NCBI RefSeq assembly: GCF_021347895.1
Contig: NC_067120.1
Coordinates: 18,461,361 to 18,525,360 of the forward strand
Direction of reading: 5' to 3'
Length of the DNA: 64,000 nucleotides
DNA from: Acanthochromis polyacanthus
Taxonomy: Eukaryota; Chordata; Actinopteri; Pomacentridae
Below the pieces are notes generated by a model, which ran no database searches, was not told where the DNA came from, and saw only the letters and a list, made by a program, of their open reading frames with translations. The stretch's first letter is position 1. Every line of letters starts with the position of its first letter. Position numbers and translations under genes: made by a program. Below are positions 10,393 to 24,289 of this stretch, piece after piece.

Positions 10393-11403
10393 TCACATGT
10401 TTGTTGTCTGGGTGTTCTTCGTCCTTGGCTTTGGCACCGGTGAAGGTTTCTGTCCTTCAGCAGCTGTGGAGATCTGTGGAAGCCTGTTTTCACTCTGAAC
10501 TTCAGGCTGAGACACTTTCTGGTAACAGGCTCTTGGTGAAGGCTGGGGGCTCGGGGGCGGAGAGCTCTCAGTCGGGTGCATAGTTTCATAGTCCGGGCTA
10601 ATGGAGTCAGGATCTCGCTTGTTTACAGAAAGCATCCTCAGTTCCCCTTTATTCCTGTGTCTCGTATGGGTCTTGTTGCGCCTGTGACGGCAGCATAAGA
10701 CGACGGTGATGATGAGCAAAAGAAGAATGAGAGCTGCTGCTCCTGCTAACACTGCCACAACAGTCTGTCGTGCAAAACAAAGCATAGGTGGTGGACTTTT
10801 ACAGGTTGGACGAACGATGTCACTAATCTCCTTGCTGGCTTGGTTTGCTGCAGTGCACGTGAAACTCTCCTCGCCTTTCATTTGGGTCAGAGAGATTCTC
10901 AGTGTTTGTCTTGTTTCACTTATTAGTGTCTTTCCATCAAGTGTCCAGGAGAAGGCCAAACCCTGAGGTTTGACAACATCGCAGTTAAGATGAACAGCAT
11001 TACACTTGAACTCACAGGCATATTTGAGTTGAGGTTTTGATACTTTATCCATCATACAGAGGCGACCAGTCCACATTTTAGCCAAAGTGCGATTGGGATA
11101 CAGCACCTGGGCTTGGTAGGTCCCTGCACTTGAGAATAGAAGATTCTTCAGAATAAGAGATCCAGTTGCAGAGATGTCTTGTGGCTTTCCAACTGACACT
11201 TTCCCTTGTTCCCTGTAGAATATTATTGTGCTGTTATGAGTCCACTTCATTGGATGTGAGTTTGCCAGTCTTTCATAGACAAAAGGCAGAGTCAGACTCT
11301 GCTGCCCAACAGCAGCGTAGAGTTCACAGGTGTCCTTTGCTGCGGCAATGTCGATGAATCCCAACAGAAAAATAACACCGAGTGAGGCAGTAAAACACGC
11401 CAT
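10393..11403 (-). CDS. cd2-like: CD2-like two-Ig-domain cell-surface receptor
   Basis: A 336-residue type I membrane protein. Residues 1-22 form a signal peptide. An N-terminal V-like Ig domain (about 25-117) lacks an obvious disulfide pair, as in CD2, and has SAGTYQAQV as its F strand. A second C2-like domain (about 123-200) has cysteines at 130, 134, 141, 183 and 201. NST and NRT glycosylation sites lie in domain 1. A membrane segment spans about 213-237, followed by HRRNK, and then a 100-residue tail. The tail has two proline-rich stretches: SPPPSPQPSPR at 281-291 and SPVPKPR at 321-327. The second fits the PxPxxR motif bound by SH3 domains of CD2AP/CIN85 adaptors. A tyrosine sits in DYETMH (272). 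The ATG at 11401-11403 has A at -3 and G at +4; the frame is open upstream without an ATG. CD2 family members act in T/NK-cell adhesion and signalling. The coding region shows no intron, which is unusual for this family. CD48/SLAM-family membership is the alternative. Confidence 0.8.
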   Translation of the reverse strand: MACFTASLGVIFLLGFIDIAAAKDTCELYAAVGQQSLTLPFVYERLANSHPMKWTHNSTIIFYREQGKVSVGKPQDISATGSLILKNLLFSSAGTYQAQVLYPNRTLAKMWTGRLCMMDKVSKPQLKYACEFKCNAVHLNCDVVKPQGLAFSWTLDGKTLISETRQTLRISLTQMKGEESFTCTAANQASKEISDIVRPTCKSPPPMLCFARQTVVAVLAGAAALILLLLIITVVLCCRHRRNKTHTRHRNKGELRMLSVNKRDPDSISPDYETMHPTESSPPPSPQPSPRACYQKVSQPEVQSENRLPQISTAAEGQKPSPVPKPRTKNTQTTNM

Positions 11404-14400
11404 AATATTCAGAAATATGTCCTGTAGCGAGCAGAAATTATCCCTGCTAACTTTTGTCAAAAAGCGTTTCTTCAAAGTCTAGATCAAGACGCAGTTCTGT
11501 CAAAGTGAGCTGTTACATTTGTCATCTAGAGCACAACTGGCAAATAAATAACAAACTGCTGGCTCTTCAAGGGAAGTGATGCTTCTGTAGGATGGAAGCA
11601 ATGGGTCAAGAGTCTACTTTCAGTTCTCAAAAGTCTTCTAAAAGCAATTTTAAAGTCATGTGGTAACTACCATTTTGCAATCACATGATCTAAACACATA
11701 ATTCACTGCCGTATTTCCAAGTTTGAACTTATGGCGAAACATCAGCGGTCAAAACATGACTTATTAACTTTTAGTCAAGTCAGTTCCTGTCTATTTTATT
11801 TGCATACAATAGCCCAATAACACAAATGACAAATATTGCTTCAAGAGCACAACATGCATAGCATACAACTCCGTCTGTTCTTCGATGTCCGGTTACTTAA
11901 AAAAAACACCCTCCCAAAAATACTTTAAAAATAGAAGAAATTCAGGAAGTGCAACTGAGGAAGGATCCGTGCATTTCATGTGAAAATATATGTCATATGT
12001 CATATGATACGGAGCATATTTCTACAAACAAGCAGCATAAAGTATTTACATTATAGACAAAGAAGATGAAAAAATATCTTGACATGTAAAATTCAGCATT
12101 CATATAAGATCTTACTTTGTGCCTATTTGAAAGCTTAACTCATGTGAGACTGCTGAGGTGAAAATCAGATGTCACCAGACTTCAAATGAATATGGATTCA
12201 TAAAACACAACATAAACAACCCTATCAGTTTCTAAGTGGCTAAAAGTGTGTTCTGCAAAGAAGCATCCTGCAATACTCAGCCTAATATTTCACAAACTTA
12301 ATATGCAACGTATATTAAGTTGCCGAAATAATATGAAAGAAGTTCCTGGATTTATCATCAGTCAGATATTTCCCTTCTGGCTTGTGCATTATTTATCCTG
12401 GTTATTGGTTTTTGGCCTGTCAAAGAATACAGATGACTTTTATTTGTCTATTCTAAATTGGTTTAGTCACGGCTGCCTTTTCTGATAAAGCAGCTGAATA
12501 ATGAGAGGCCACGACTTCATGTAAATATCGGCTGCAAGTGCCTTTGTTTTGGTGACTTCGACGGAGCAGCTCAACTATAGGCTGTGTGTGTTTTGTAATT
12601 AGACACGGTGCCGATGCTGACAATTAAGATTTAATTTAATTATTTCAATAGATCGTCTCCTGAAACGTCAACTCTTGTTCGAAAACCACACAGACATGTT
12701 TTACTTTTAACAAAAAGAAGCTCCAGGCAGAGTTTCTCATTTGGCTCAGTGGTTTGATCAAGCAAATCTCCAAGTGGCACACGCTTTAAATTAACTTCAC
12801 TTTCCCCAGGTTTTTATTTTGGTAAATCTGACAGTGACTTAGCACTTTTGTCATGTTATTAAATAAACAATTTGCTTCGGATCACCATAATCAGGTGATT
12901 GTTCTGTAAATCCCCTGAAGCATTTCCAGTAAACCGGAGTCATTGTTCGCTTAAAATCCAGAAATACCCATGTCATTCCATAATTCATGCCATCAACAAC
13001 CCTGCAAAGAACTTCTACCACTGTGTAGGCTCGAGCAGTGCCGGGATGAGTTCATTTTGCACCCCACAACTATAATTTCATGCAATTAGCAGTGATTCAC
13101 AATCTTTCTGTAACTCTCAGCACCTTCAAAGTGCACCCATAGCAAGACGAACACCTGTTTCTTTTAGTTTCACCGTCATTACACTTTTTCCTACCCCGAG
13201 GCAGTAGACTGATGTAAAATGTTAGCTATTCGAAGGGGCGGCGTACTGAGCGCTGAATGTTAGAAATGTTGTAAAGATTATATCTACAAGAATTTTCCCT
13301 GCCGACCCAGCTCACAAATAGGGACATGTGTAAATGTACGTGCATTTGTGTGTTCACATGTATATATATGCTGAGTTAAGAGCAGCAGGTTTACAGACAC
13401 CGGTTTAAAAAAAAAAAAAGCAGCAGACATATGGTACCCTTGTGTTTTACCTTGTGTTTTATATCATAGCTGACATGAAGCAAAGAAGGTGCCTATTTTA
13501 AACTCTCTCCCTTTTTGATCAATGTCTGTAATACAGCACTTGGCAACAAAAAGGTTGTCAGCTGCAAGAGTTTTATGACCCAGCTTTTTGCATTAGTAGT
13601 TTATGCATTTGTTTCGGCATCACCAGCAAAGAAAAAAAATGTGATCCAATGCAAAAATGTAGGAAAATGTCTCAGCTGAGACGTCTGTCTTGTCTTGACA
13701 TTCATAAAATGTGTAGAAATTGTAGACACTTTTATATATACACAACAATATTCTCATCCCAAAAGATAAAAAAGAGCCACAATGTACATCGGGTATCAGT
13801 GTGAACACTCCCAAACACCTTTAAAGCTGGAAGTCAGAACCTTTACCTTCTAACATATGTTTCATTTCAAATCCAGTGTCCTGGAGCTGAGCCAAACCAA
13901 TGAAAAACACATCCCTGTCCTAATACTTACAGACCGTGCCATACAAAGATAAATCCTGGCCATTATTTGGGGATGTTATGGCACCAGTCCATGAAATCTA
14001 AATCAAACTCTGTCTGCAAACGTTTTTTTTTTATCCAGTCACAATCTAACAAAGTTCGTGCTCACACCTCAGAGCTTCTTTCATTAAATCATTAGCACCA
14101 GACATAATGACTGTGATTATTTTTTCTGAAAAGACATTAAAAAACTAGACTGTTTACATGACATGATTTGCTACGTGGGACTTGGTTGGATTGGGAGTTT
14201 GTGATCTGGTCACATCTGTGATCGTCTCCATCTGATACAACGAGACAAGAAAAAACTCTGTCCTGATTCTGTTCACTTCTGCTCCTCTCATTCGTTGTTT
14301 CCTGACTCTGCCTCATCTGCAAAAGTGTTTCTTCATACAAAATGGTTTCAGAGGAACTGAGCTGCAGTGACAACAAACTAGTGTCTGATGACTTAGTGAC

Positions 14401-15069
14401 ATAATATGACATCAGTAAAGGCACAGATTTAAGAGTTTGTTCTTTAATGGTTCAACAAACAAACAAAGAAGGTTAATCTTTTTTTACTGGAAGGAAATGC
14501 TCATGGTCAACATAGAAGCTCGAGGGGAAAAAGCAACAAAAGCAAAGCCAATTATTGTTCATGATTATCCTGAGCATTTAATGTGCTTACTTGATTATAG
14601 TAACTACAGTCACTGCCAAAGAAAAGTGTTCCCTTTCCATATGATTTTATGCAAACAGCACCAGTGTGCCTGGTGTCAAATCAAACCCAGCCGGTTTATC
14701 ATCTTTTGACATGCCCTCTTAATTGGCTACAAAGTAAGGTCTGAATAGACCAGGCATGGGTTAATTGGCCTCAGTTTCTGGTCCCTCAAGCTCTGAGGCA
14801 GGACGCCCGTCTGCCTAGCTGATGTTTAATTCAGGGGCCCAGATGGAGGCCTAACAGCCTGGCTGTGAGATCCTTGACGCCCACTTTCACCAGACACGGC
14901 TGTGGATGACCCCGGGGAGTGATGGGGGTTCTGGAGGACCCCTCCTGCTCTCCAAAGTCAATGTAATCTGGAGGACAGTGATGTCACCTAGAGCCAAGTG
15001 CCGGTTCTTTGAACTGAGCGGACGGGAGCTTTCTAGGGAACTGGCCACAACAGCACTGATAATGGACAG
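11404..15069. other. non-coding stretch upstream of the CD2-like gene
   Basis: No supported gene. The first few hundred bases should hold the promoter and 5' UTR of the minus-strand CD2-like gene, but I could not place a TATA box or start site confidently. A poly(A) run lies at about 13408-13420. Many ordinary AT-rich short frames have no family resemblance. Confidence 0.4.
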
Positions 15070-15070
15070 G

Positions 15071-15405
15071 GGAGGAGCGGCTCTGTGGTGCAGAGGTTAC
15101 CAAGCCCAAGTTCTGGGTTTGAATGTATTGGTCTGCTGGAGCCTGTTCGTGTGGAGTTTGCATGTTCTCCATATTCTGTGGTTGCTCTGGTTTCCTTCTG
15201 CAGTTCAGACACATACAGGCCGGTTAATTGATGGTTCTAAATTGGCTGTGGATTGAGTGTGACCACGCGTTGTTGTTTGTCTCTTTGTGTTAGCTGTGTG
15301 ACAGACTGAAGGCTTGTCCAGGGAGCACCCTCCGTCACATTCAATGTCAGCTGGAATAGACTCCCGTCCCCTGTGACAGTCTTGCAAGTACAGCTAATGG
15401 ATGGA
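15071..15405 (+). repeat. tRNA-derived SINE-like interspersed repeat
   Basis: The 5' part resembles a tRNA promoter: a box A-like GGTGCAGAGGTTACC and a box B-like GGGTTTGAAT. The body carries GTGGAGTTTGCATGTTCTCC and GGTTAATTGATGG, and the 3' end finishes with TAATGGATGG. These phrases recur at 31.14-31.36 kb, at 39.82-39.93 kb (reversed) and at 42.97-43.02 kb (reversed tail), and are typical of a widespread teleost repeat. This copy is close to full length but mutated. Confidence 0.7.
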
Positions 15406-18400
15406 ATCTATGAGGAGCGTTGGCATGAAGTGGAATGTTAGTAAATGTAAATTTGTGGATTACCTTGAAAATGCTCTGGACAATGTTGACGTTTGAAGGA
15501 ACTACAGTGTAAAATGGAAGCCATTCAAAATGTGCCATACCATTCAATTTCATGTATCTCTTTTCAACAAATGAATGGTGTGTGCGGCGTGATTGTGCAA
15601 AATCTTTTAAACTATGTTACTGTATCATGTTGTACGCTTAGCCACTGACCTAACCAAGCACTTTTGTCAACCAGACAATAATTTGAGCAATAAGCATCAC
15701 AAGTAGTCTCTTTGGTGTGAAGACTCCCGCACCACCTTCAGGAGGTTGAGCAGACCACACATTATTCAGAGGGTTAAAATATCTTCAGAAAACCACAAAG
15801 TCTTAAAAACAGCATCTTTCACAGGTGCCTCACTTCACTGTGTGTGAAGGAGAGGTAGATTGTAGAGTGGCAGAAGTGCTTTGGAAAAATAGCACTATAG
15901 CGACACTATAACTGCAATGCATTCACATTTTAAAAACCCCATTGTCTCCTTAAACAATATGTAAGTGTGTTTCTGAGTCCATCGTCATGGAACCAAAGTG
16001 TGTGTGGAACTAATTAGAGAAGACAGTGTTTTAATAAGAGGCCACTAGTCCAGACACAGGTCATAAGTTAACTGACACACATACATGCATTTACATAATA
16101 GCGAACTAAGCTTATTCACCATTTTACACCAAAAGTAATCTCATCAGCCTGCAGTGTGTGCACACAATAATCATATTAGCCCCTCCATTTGCATAATACT
16201 GCATAATCCCTTGCAGAACTCCATCCATTTAACCTTGCAATTTTTTTTTGGATTATATAAGAACTTCAGCGTTAAAGCAGATAAAATGTGGTCCCTTTTG
16301 AATCCTGTTTCCTATGACTGCAGGTATAAACCCAGGGGAACAAGGTAACTTAAATTCTTCCTGTTTAGAAAGTGATCTCATGTGTGCAAATAAGAACTCT
16401 CGCTCCTGGCAGCCTCTGAGGATGAATTCTTGCCTTTTCTGCCTGCCTGGAGCACAGTCGGCGAAATCCAACGGGAAATTGTGCATCCCTTGAAAATGTT
16501 TACCTCCACTTGGGCACGAGCCAGGAAAATTTCTTTCTGTCCATATGCAAGATCTGCAGTCACCGCAGACTATGCAGCATTTCCTGTTTTTCTTAGTATG
16601 AGTCATTTGGATGGCATCTTTATTTGGTCATCAAAATGTGGCCCAGATTGAGAAGAATACTTCAACTGTAAAAAATGCTAAGTAGCTCTGTTACCAGTAG
16701 GTGCGTTGAAGTGTGTACATAGAATATGTTATGATTAATTTGCTTTAGGGAGAAGCAGAATGCATGTTTTGTCATTGTGGCTGACATGAAGTCCTCTCTG
16801 TCTCCTCCTTGAAGGCAAAAGAAAATAAAGCTCACAATTTGTCAGACTTTTCAACTAAAGCGAGGCATCTTTTCAAATGCACATCGTTTTCACGTCCAGT
16901 CGTATCCCCCTTTGCTCCATTATGCTTCACCCCATTTTCCCCTGCTGACATTAGGGGATGTTTGAATGGTTTCACAGATCACACTCCTCGTACGTTAAAG
17001 TCACTCCTGCTACTTCCCCAAAATGGCTGCACAGACAAAAGCCAGACCTTTTCCCTTTGACAGGGTTCAAGAGATCACAGTTTATATTTCCTCTTGCATT
17101 ACACGGAGCTCTAAATTGTCTGGTTTTGGTGGTGCTGGTGGTGGCGGGTGGGTGTTGGGGTGGGGCCGCTCTTCAAACACAAAATAGGCTGACGGCTTAT
17201 CACTGTCGACTGCTCTGGTGCCGCCACCGAGGAGGAAGCCGCTTATATCATCTTTGTTTTGCTCGGGGCCCCAGCTGTTTTTGCTCACCGGCCTGAGCAG
17301 CTATCTGCTGAGGCTGAGGATCTTTGATGTGCACGGGGAGGCGCTGCATAGAGGGAAAGCACTATGGGACTGGCGACCCCAAAATCTACCTCCCATCAGC
17401 CTGCTGGAGTTCAAGTTTAAACAAATGAGAAGGCTTGTTTTTGTTCCCTTTTTTTGCTTTCTTTATGGCCACGGGGCATCTGTTCTCTGCTGTCTTCCCC
17501 TACAAACAAATGAAAACAGAGGACGATAGTTAAGTGAGAGATTTTGTGGCTGGCCATAAGCTCTGGACATGAACAGCTCTTTATTAAGTTAATGTGGTTG
17601 TGTCCTTCAAAGCAAACTTGAAAATTCTCGTTAAACAAAGTTTGCCGGACAGCTGGTTAGAATGAACAAACACTTGTTTTGGGAGATTTCAAAACACATT
17701 ATGTCATTTGTACTTCCCTAAAGCTTGTCCTGTGTGCACTTTGCTGACTAATGAACAGTTAATCCTCCACAGATGCATCCCACTTGTTCCAGACCCGTTC
17801 CTCTTTGTTTTGTGTGCTGACATGCTGCCAATCCTGAAAGCTGCAATAAAGACCATTGTTTAGCACAGTGTCTTTGACTTTTACTACTTTCATTTGTTTG
17901 TTTTTTTCTTTCTCTACACTTTGTATTCAGCGTATAAGTCCACTATCACTTTGGCCAATTTTACGCCCCTTGTTGTCCCTTTGAAGCTGGCTTTTCCGTG
18001 TTTTCTCTGATAATTAAATGGCTAAACATGACACTTTTTAACACTCATGTTCACTTCACAACAGCCATCCAAATCTTTAATTTCCATAATTATCTGCCGG
18101 CAGATTAATGTTGTCAAGCTGTGGAAGGGCAGCACTATCAGCGGCGCAGTGAAAGGTTCGGGGTGAGTGTGGAAACCTGTGATTAAATGCTTGTTTGAGT
18201 GACTCTGTTGAACAAGCTAAAACACAGCGTGCAGCAAACTGGTCAAAACAGACACAGAACTGAACTGCAAATCACTACCCGGCTGGAGGTGAGAAATAAC
18301 AGCCTGACTAAGTGCTATGAAAAATGGATAATTTCATCATGCTGGCAACCCACAAGAACACAGTGTCAGTTTAATTTATTGTTAGGGCCCATTGCATTTA

Positions 18401-19280
18401 AGAGTCAGGGACTACTGCTGTGTCAGGCAGACTGCCTAACAGTTAAATAGCGTTGAAATTTTGCTGTGGTTCTTTACACAGTTTATACCATCATGTTTTA
18501 GTTTGGAAACATGATATCATTTGTTGAAAGTTCTATAAACAGGAGTGCCAGGTCTCAGCGCTCTTTAAAATGGAAAGATAATTAAAAGCCAAAGTGATTT
18601 GAGCATGCTCAAGCACACACAAAGTAAAAGGAAAAAAAAAATTTCAGCTGGGAATCCATTACTGGCATGCATCTTGAGATTTTCTTCATGCCCCTGGGGG
18701 TTGCAGCTTACTGACTTTCTTTTAATTTCGCTCACAGAGCTGGTCGGTAATGCTGAGAAAAATTGTTTGTTTCTTCATTCATAAAAACTGGTGTAATGAG
18801 TCACACCTGGTTGCCTGGTTTCAAACACCTGCTTGCTAATTCGGAGGGGAGTTTAGAGAGGAAGGTTTGACGGTGCCAATTTTTCTGAGCTGAGGGGAAA
18901 CACTAGCCCCCTTCTGAAAGTTTATAGTGAAAGACTTTGGGTCTTAACTTAATAATAGTTTGATGAAAATGGTTTGCTCGCTGTTATGTTAGGATTAGTC
19001 GCAGCTGAGCACGCTGTCGAAGACAGAAGTCCAGACCTGAACACAACCTCAGTCGCATGCATCGACCAGTTTGAAAAAAGCTACAGATTGTAGCTTGTGT
19101 ATTGCATGGTGAGATGGGAAAACACTGAGTCATGCTGTCAGGGTGTAGACGAGAAAGCAACACTAATGAGCCAAATATGTAAAGATAGAAAGTGAAGAGT
19201 TAATTCCAGAAGATTTGCATGAAACAACTCAATTATACTATACAAAGTGTTTTGACTGATTGTTTATTCAAACAGAAGCC
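15406..19280. other. non-coding stretch
   Basis: No supported gene. The GC-richer part at about 17100-17420 is complex, non-repetitive sequence with frames on both strands but no recognisable protein. It could be a regulatory element, which cross-species alignment would show. Confidence 0.35.
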
Positions 19281-19375
19281 CTTAAGGAAAAGTTCAACAC
19301 TTTGGGAAATAAACTTATACGTACTTGCTGACATTTAGATGAGCAGATCAATACCACTCAAGTCTCTGCATCAAG
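19281..19375 (+). repeat. fragment of a common teleost interspersed repeat
   Basis: Contains AAGTTCAACACTTTGGGAAA and AGATCAATACCACTC, phrases of a well-spread fish repeat. The same family appears at 59.57-59.83 kb (start phrase AAAGGAATAGTTTGATATTT) and at about 48.80-48.90 kb (GCTTAGCTTAGCATA). The family name was not assigned. Confidence 0.5.
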
Positions 19376-21961
19376 CATAGATCTGGAGTCAGGTGGCACT
19401 GTAATATATGGACCTTTTCACAGCAGACATTTTGACTTGTCACAGTGGGAAACCACAGGTGGAATTGACAATGAAGGTCACCGTTTCCATTACGTGTTTC
19501 AGGCCTTGTCCACATAAAGTCAGATAATTTGCAAATTAACATTTTCCTCTGTGATTTGGATCTTTCACCCACCTTATCTTCAAGTTGTCCAAGTGGAGAT
19601 TTTTTTTAAAGAGCAGATTTTCTAAGAACTCAGGTTTGTGTGCGTCTGTGTGGAAATGCAAAATGTGGAAATGAATTATATTACACCTTAACTTGCACAT
19701 GCTCACTGTGCTTTGTGTAATTATCTTGAGCCTCACACAACAACAACAGTTATTGGTACATGTACCAGTTTCTTTAAGTTTGATTAGCGTTAGCATTACT
19801 GCATCACTTCACCTGCACACAAAGGCCTGTCTGTCTGCATCTGCAGCTTGTCTAGAAGTCCACAGAATCGACAAAATGACCGAATGTTCTTGTCTGGCGT
19901 TTGATGTTTTGTTGATGTAAAGTAAAATATCCATATTAAAACGTATTGTTGGTTAATATGTAACTGTTTCTCCGACAAATTAGGGCATTATGTTCATTGG
20001 CAGTGTTTTTTGGAATGAATAAAGCTCTACATTTATGAACAATACTGAGGTGGTGGTGAGGTTGTTGGGTTGGCTGGAGAGCATATAAAGCTTGATTGTA
20101 ACAACAGAGACATTGAGAAGGAGTAATCATTGCTGATTTTTATAATTATTAGTGAATTTTGAAGTCTATGTCGTGAATTTGTGTGAAAATGTGGGATCTG
20201 AAGGCTCTTCATGTGAAAATTAAAATATCTATTGAGCCATTAATGTGCGCAAATCATCAAAAGCACACTCTGGGAAAAAGGCAAACATCAAAGTGTCTGT
20301 AGTATAGCGCTGTGACAGCTCTTTAAACAAAGAGTCTGAATGCAATGTTGGAGCTTACAGGATTTACAGTACTGCAGGTCTGGCAGTGCCACTGGCTACA
20401 TCTGCACGTCGGGCCATCCATCAGTCTTCATTGCTCTCTCTGTCTTCCACCTGGCTTGAATTAGCTCACATGAAGACAGGATGCCATTTTCTCCACCTTC
20501 TTTGAATAGCTTAAAGCCTTTTGATGTGGCTTCAAATGTGAGAGAAGATCAAGCGATCAAAAACCTACTCCCATCCAAGAGATAAAGCTGTTGGTCATGT
20601 GTCTCAATTGGATCTGACAGAGCAGTAAAACGTCTATGTCTCGGTTTGGTGATAAGGTTGGAGGGATTTCGGCGAGTGAGACGAGACAGTTTGGCTTGAG
20701 CAGTGCTTGGGTGTGGTCCTAACTGATCAAATCCGCAAACAGCTATTTACATACAAGAAATTCCTCAGAAAAGGGGATAAGCCAAAAGGAAACCAGTAAT
20801 TCAGAAACTGATTGTTCTCCTCCCAGTTCTTTGATGTTTTTGGCCAGCTTCATCTCGTGTCTTCAATGTGAGGCAGACAAGGATGGAGTCTTTACAGAGC
20901 GTCGCCTGAATCAGATTCAACATCTTCATACTCTCTCAGTCTTACTGCTGAAAGATTTCCAGACAGTCTTGGTTTTTAGTTTTGGCAAGCTGCCAAGCCC
21001 TACGTTCATTGTTGTGAATTGCCCATATATAATGAAGGGAAAAAACACTTTAAAGGACATTATTGCGTGCATTTTGGTTATCTCACACATTTACATTCAG
21101 CTTTAAACATTTTTCTCCAGGGTGCAGCAAATGGGAAAGCTCATTTTGACCTGTTACAGCATTTTTGTTGGTTTCTACAACAACTGATGTAAAATTCTTG
21201 AGAAAATCCAAATTACTTTCCACAACTGACTGCATGAAAATTATGACGCATTCCCGGTATTGAGGACCACAGTGATTTCAGGATAGTTAAATGCTGAGGT
21301 TTAGATTGTCTAAACTATCGAGTAAAAGACAATCTCCCCTTTTCTTGTATTCTTGCAAAAATGTACACACAAAAACAGCATTAAGTCTCAAATGGTTTAA
21401 ATTCTCAGAAAAGCTAATCTAGTTTGAGATTATATTCCCTTAAGACTTTATCATCCAAACCCACAAAAGGAAGAGACCTTTAAAAGGCTTCCTGTGCAGT
21501 ATGTCTTATCTTTGTAGACCAGAGATTCATTTAACACAGAGCTTAACTTCAAGCGATTTTTGAGAAGGATATGGCGACCAAGCAGAAGAGGTCAGCTTTA
21601 TTCTTCCGCCATGACACTTTCATGTTGGTCAAACAGCTTACAGCACCCTGGGATGGTGCCCTGGCCCTTTGCTGGACGGACATAGCTGTCTATGGACACA
21701 GAAAAGACCTTTCTGTCTGTTCCTTGTAATCCTTGTGCTCCTTAACTCATGGATTGTAATCACACTGCAGCATCAACGGTGCCAAGCATTCCTTGAATAC
21801 TGAAGCTTCTGTGTTTTGGTAGTGGGTGAAGTTAAAAGACAGGAAGAGCCAGTTGGCTGCATAAATGGTCTGAAAGTTGATAGCTTGTTGGTCCCTGGCC
21901 CAAAAGAAAAAAATACAGAAGGGATTCTCATTTGCCTTTTGTTGCTCATCAACAAACTAGC
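19376..21961. other. non-coding stretch
   Basis: AT-rich sequence. I see no gene, RNA or repeat I can support. It ends at the TA duplication of the Tc1-like element. Confidence 0.45.
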
Positions 21962-21963
21962 TA

Positions 21964-22177
21964 CACACGTGGACAAAATTGTTGGTACCCCTCAGTTAAA
22001 GAAGGAAAAACCCACAATTCTCACTGAAATCACTTGAAACTCACAAAAGTAACAATAAATAAAAATTTATTGAAAATTAAATAATCAAAATCAGCCATCA
22101 CTTTTGAATTGTTGATTAACATAATTATTTTAAAAAACTAACTAATGAAATAGGGCTGGACAAAAATGATGGTACCC
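21964..22177 (+). repeat. left terminal inverted repeat of the Tc1-like element
   Basis: Matches the reverse complement of 23386-23598 with a handful of substitutions and one base of length difference. Outer transposase-binding repeat at about 21970-21990, inner at about 22157-22177. Confidence 0.93.
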
Positions 22178-22182
22178 ATAAC

Positions 22183-23319
<1,137 letters not shown>

Positions 23320-23385
23320 TCAATTAAATGACACACCTGAGTTAATCATGTCACTCTGGTCAAATAGTTTTCAATCTTTTATAGA

Positions 23386-23598
23386 GGTACCATCATTTTT
23401 GTCCAGGCCTGTTTCATTAGTTTGTTTTTTTAAATAATTATGTTAATCAACAATTCAAAAGTGATGGCTGTTTTTGATTATTAAATTTTCAATAAATTTT
23501 TATTTATTGTTACTTTTGTGAGTTTCAAGTGATTTCAGTGAGAATTGTGGGTTTTTCCTTCTTTAACTGAGGGGTACCAACAATTTTGTCCACGTGTG
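23386..23598 (-). repeat. right terminal inverted repeat of the Tc1-like element
   Basis: Reverse complement of the left arm. Inner binding repeat at 23386-23405, outer at about 23571-23592, then TA at 23599-23600. Confidence 0.93.
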
Positions 23599-23600
23599 TA

Positions 23601-24285
23601 TGTGGTTCGACTTACAAGTATAAGGAAATATTAAGGCGACACTTAAAAATGTACTTGAAAGCACCAAATTGAGCTGTTTTTCTCTTTGCTCAAATAATAA
23701 AAAAACAAATGTATGTAAATGTTCATAAAAAAAGAAAAATTCATCCAAAAAACAACTTTTTTCCCACATAAGCCTTCCACTCTGCTCAGGATTACTAGAA
23801 GTATAACCAGGGCAGTCTGTGATCTTTGTGGCACATGAAAAATCAAGAAACCAGACTTCAAGGCTAATTTATTGGTCAGACAGACTCAGAACTCAGTACT
23901 GGCTACTTTATTAGACTCCTACAGTGATTAAAAAACAGCCTTAGGGCCTGGTCACAACAGAAAATGGCACAGCAAATTTCATCCACATGCCTTTTTGACA
24001 TATTTGGTTCCATATGTTTGGAGACATGACTCCAAATTGCAGGGCAAACTGTGTTAGCTTTCAAGCTACCTCCACTAAGTTCACAGAGTCTGTTCAAATT
24101 TTGCATTTGTGCATTAATTCCTGTCAATGGACTATCTGCAAACCATTCCTCCATTCTGACCGTATCTGTTTTTTTCCGATGTCAGTGATGTCAACGCAGT
24201 TTGATATTTGTCCATCCACTTGTCTGAGTTCAAAGATGTAAACCTCCTGCAAATGGGTACATTAACTGCGATGATTTCTTTGGAC
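23601..24285. other. non-coding stretch between two transposons
   Basis: No supported gene. A minus-strand frame of 83 codons at 23903-24154 is uninterrupted, but I recognise no domain in it. Confidence 0.4.
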
Positions 24286-24289
24286 TTAA

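Noticed and set aside
10311..11357. Plus-strand frames antisense to the CD2-like gene
   Set aside because: Shadows of the real minus-strand gene, without their own family resemblance.
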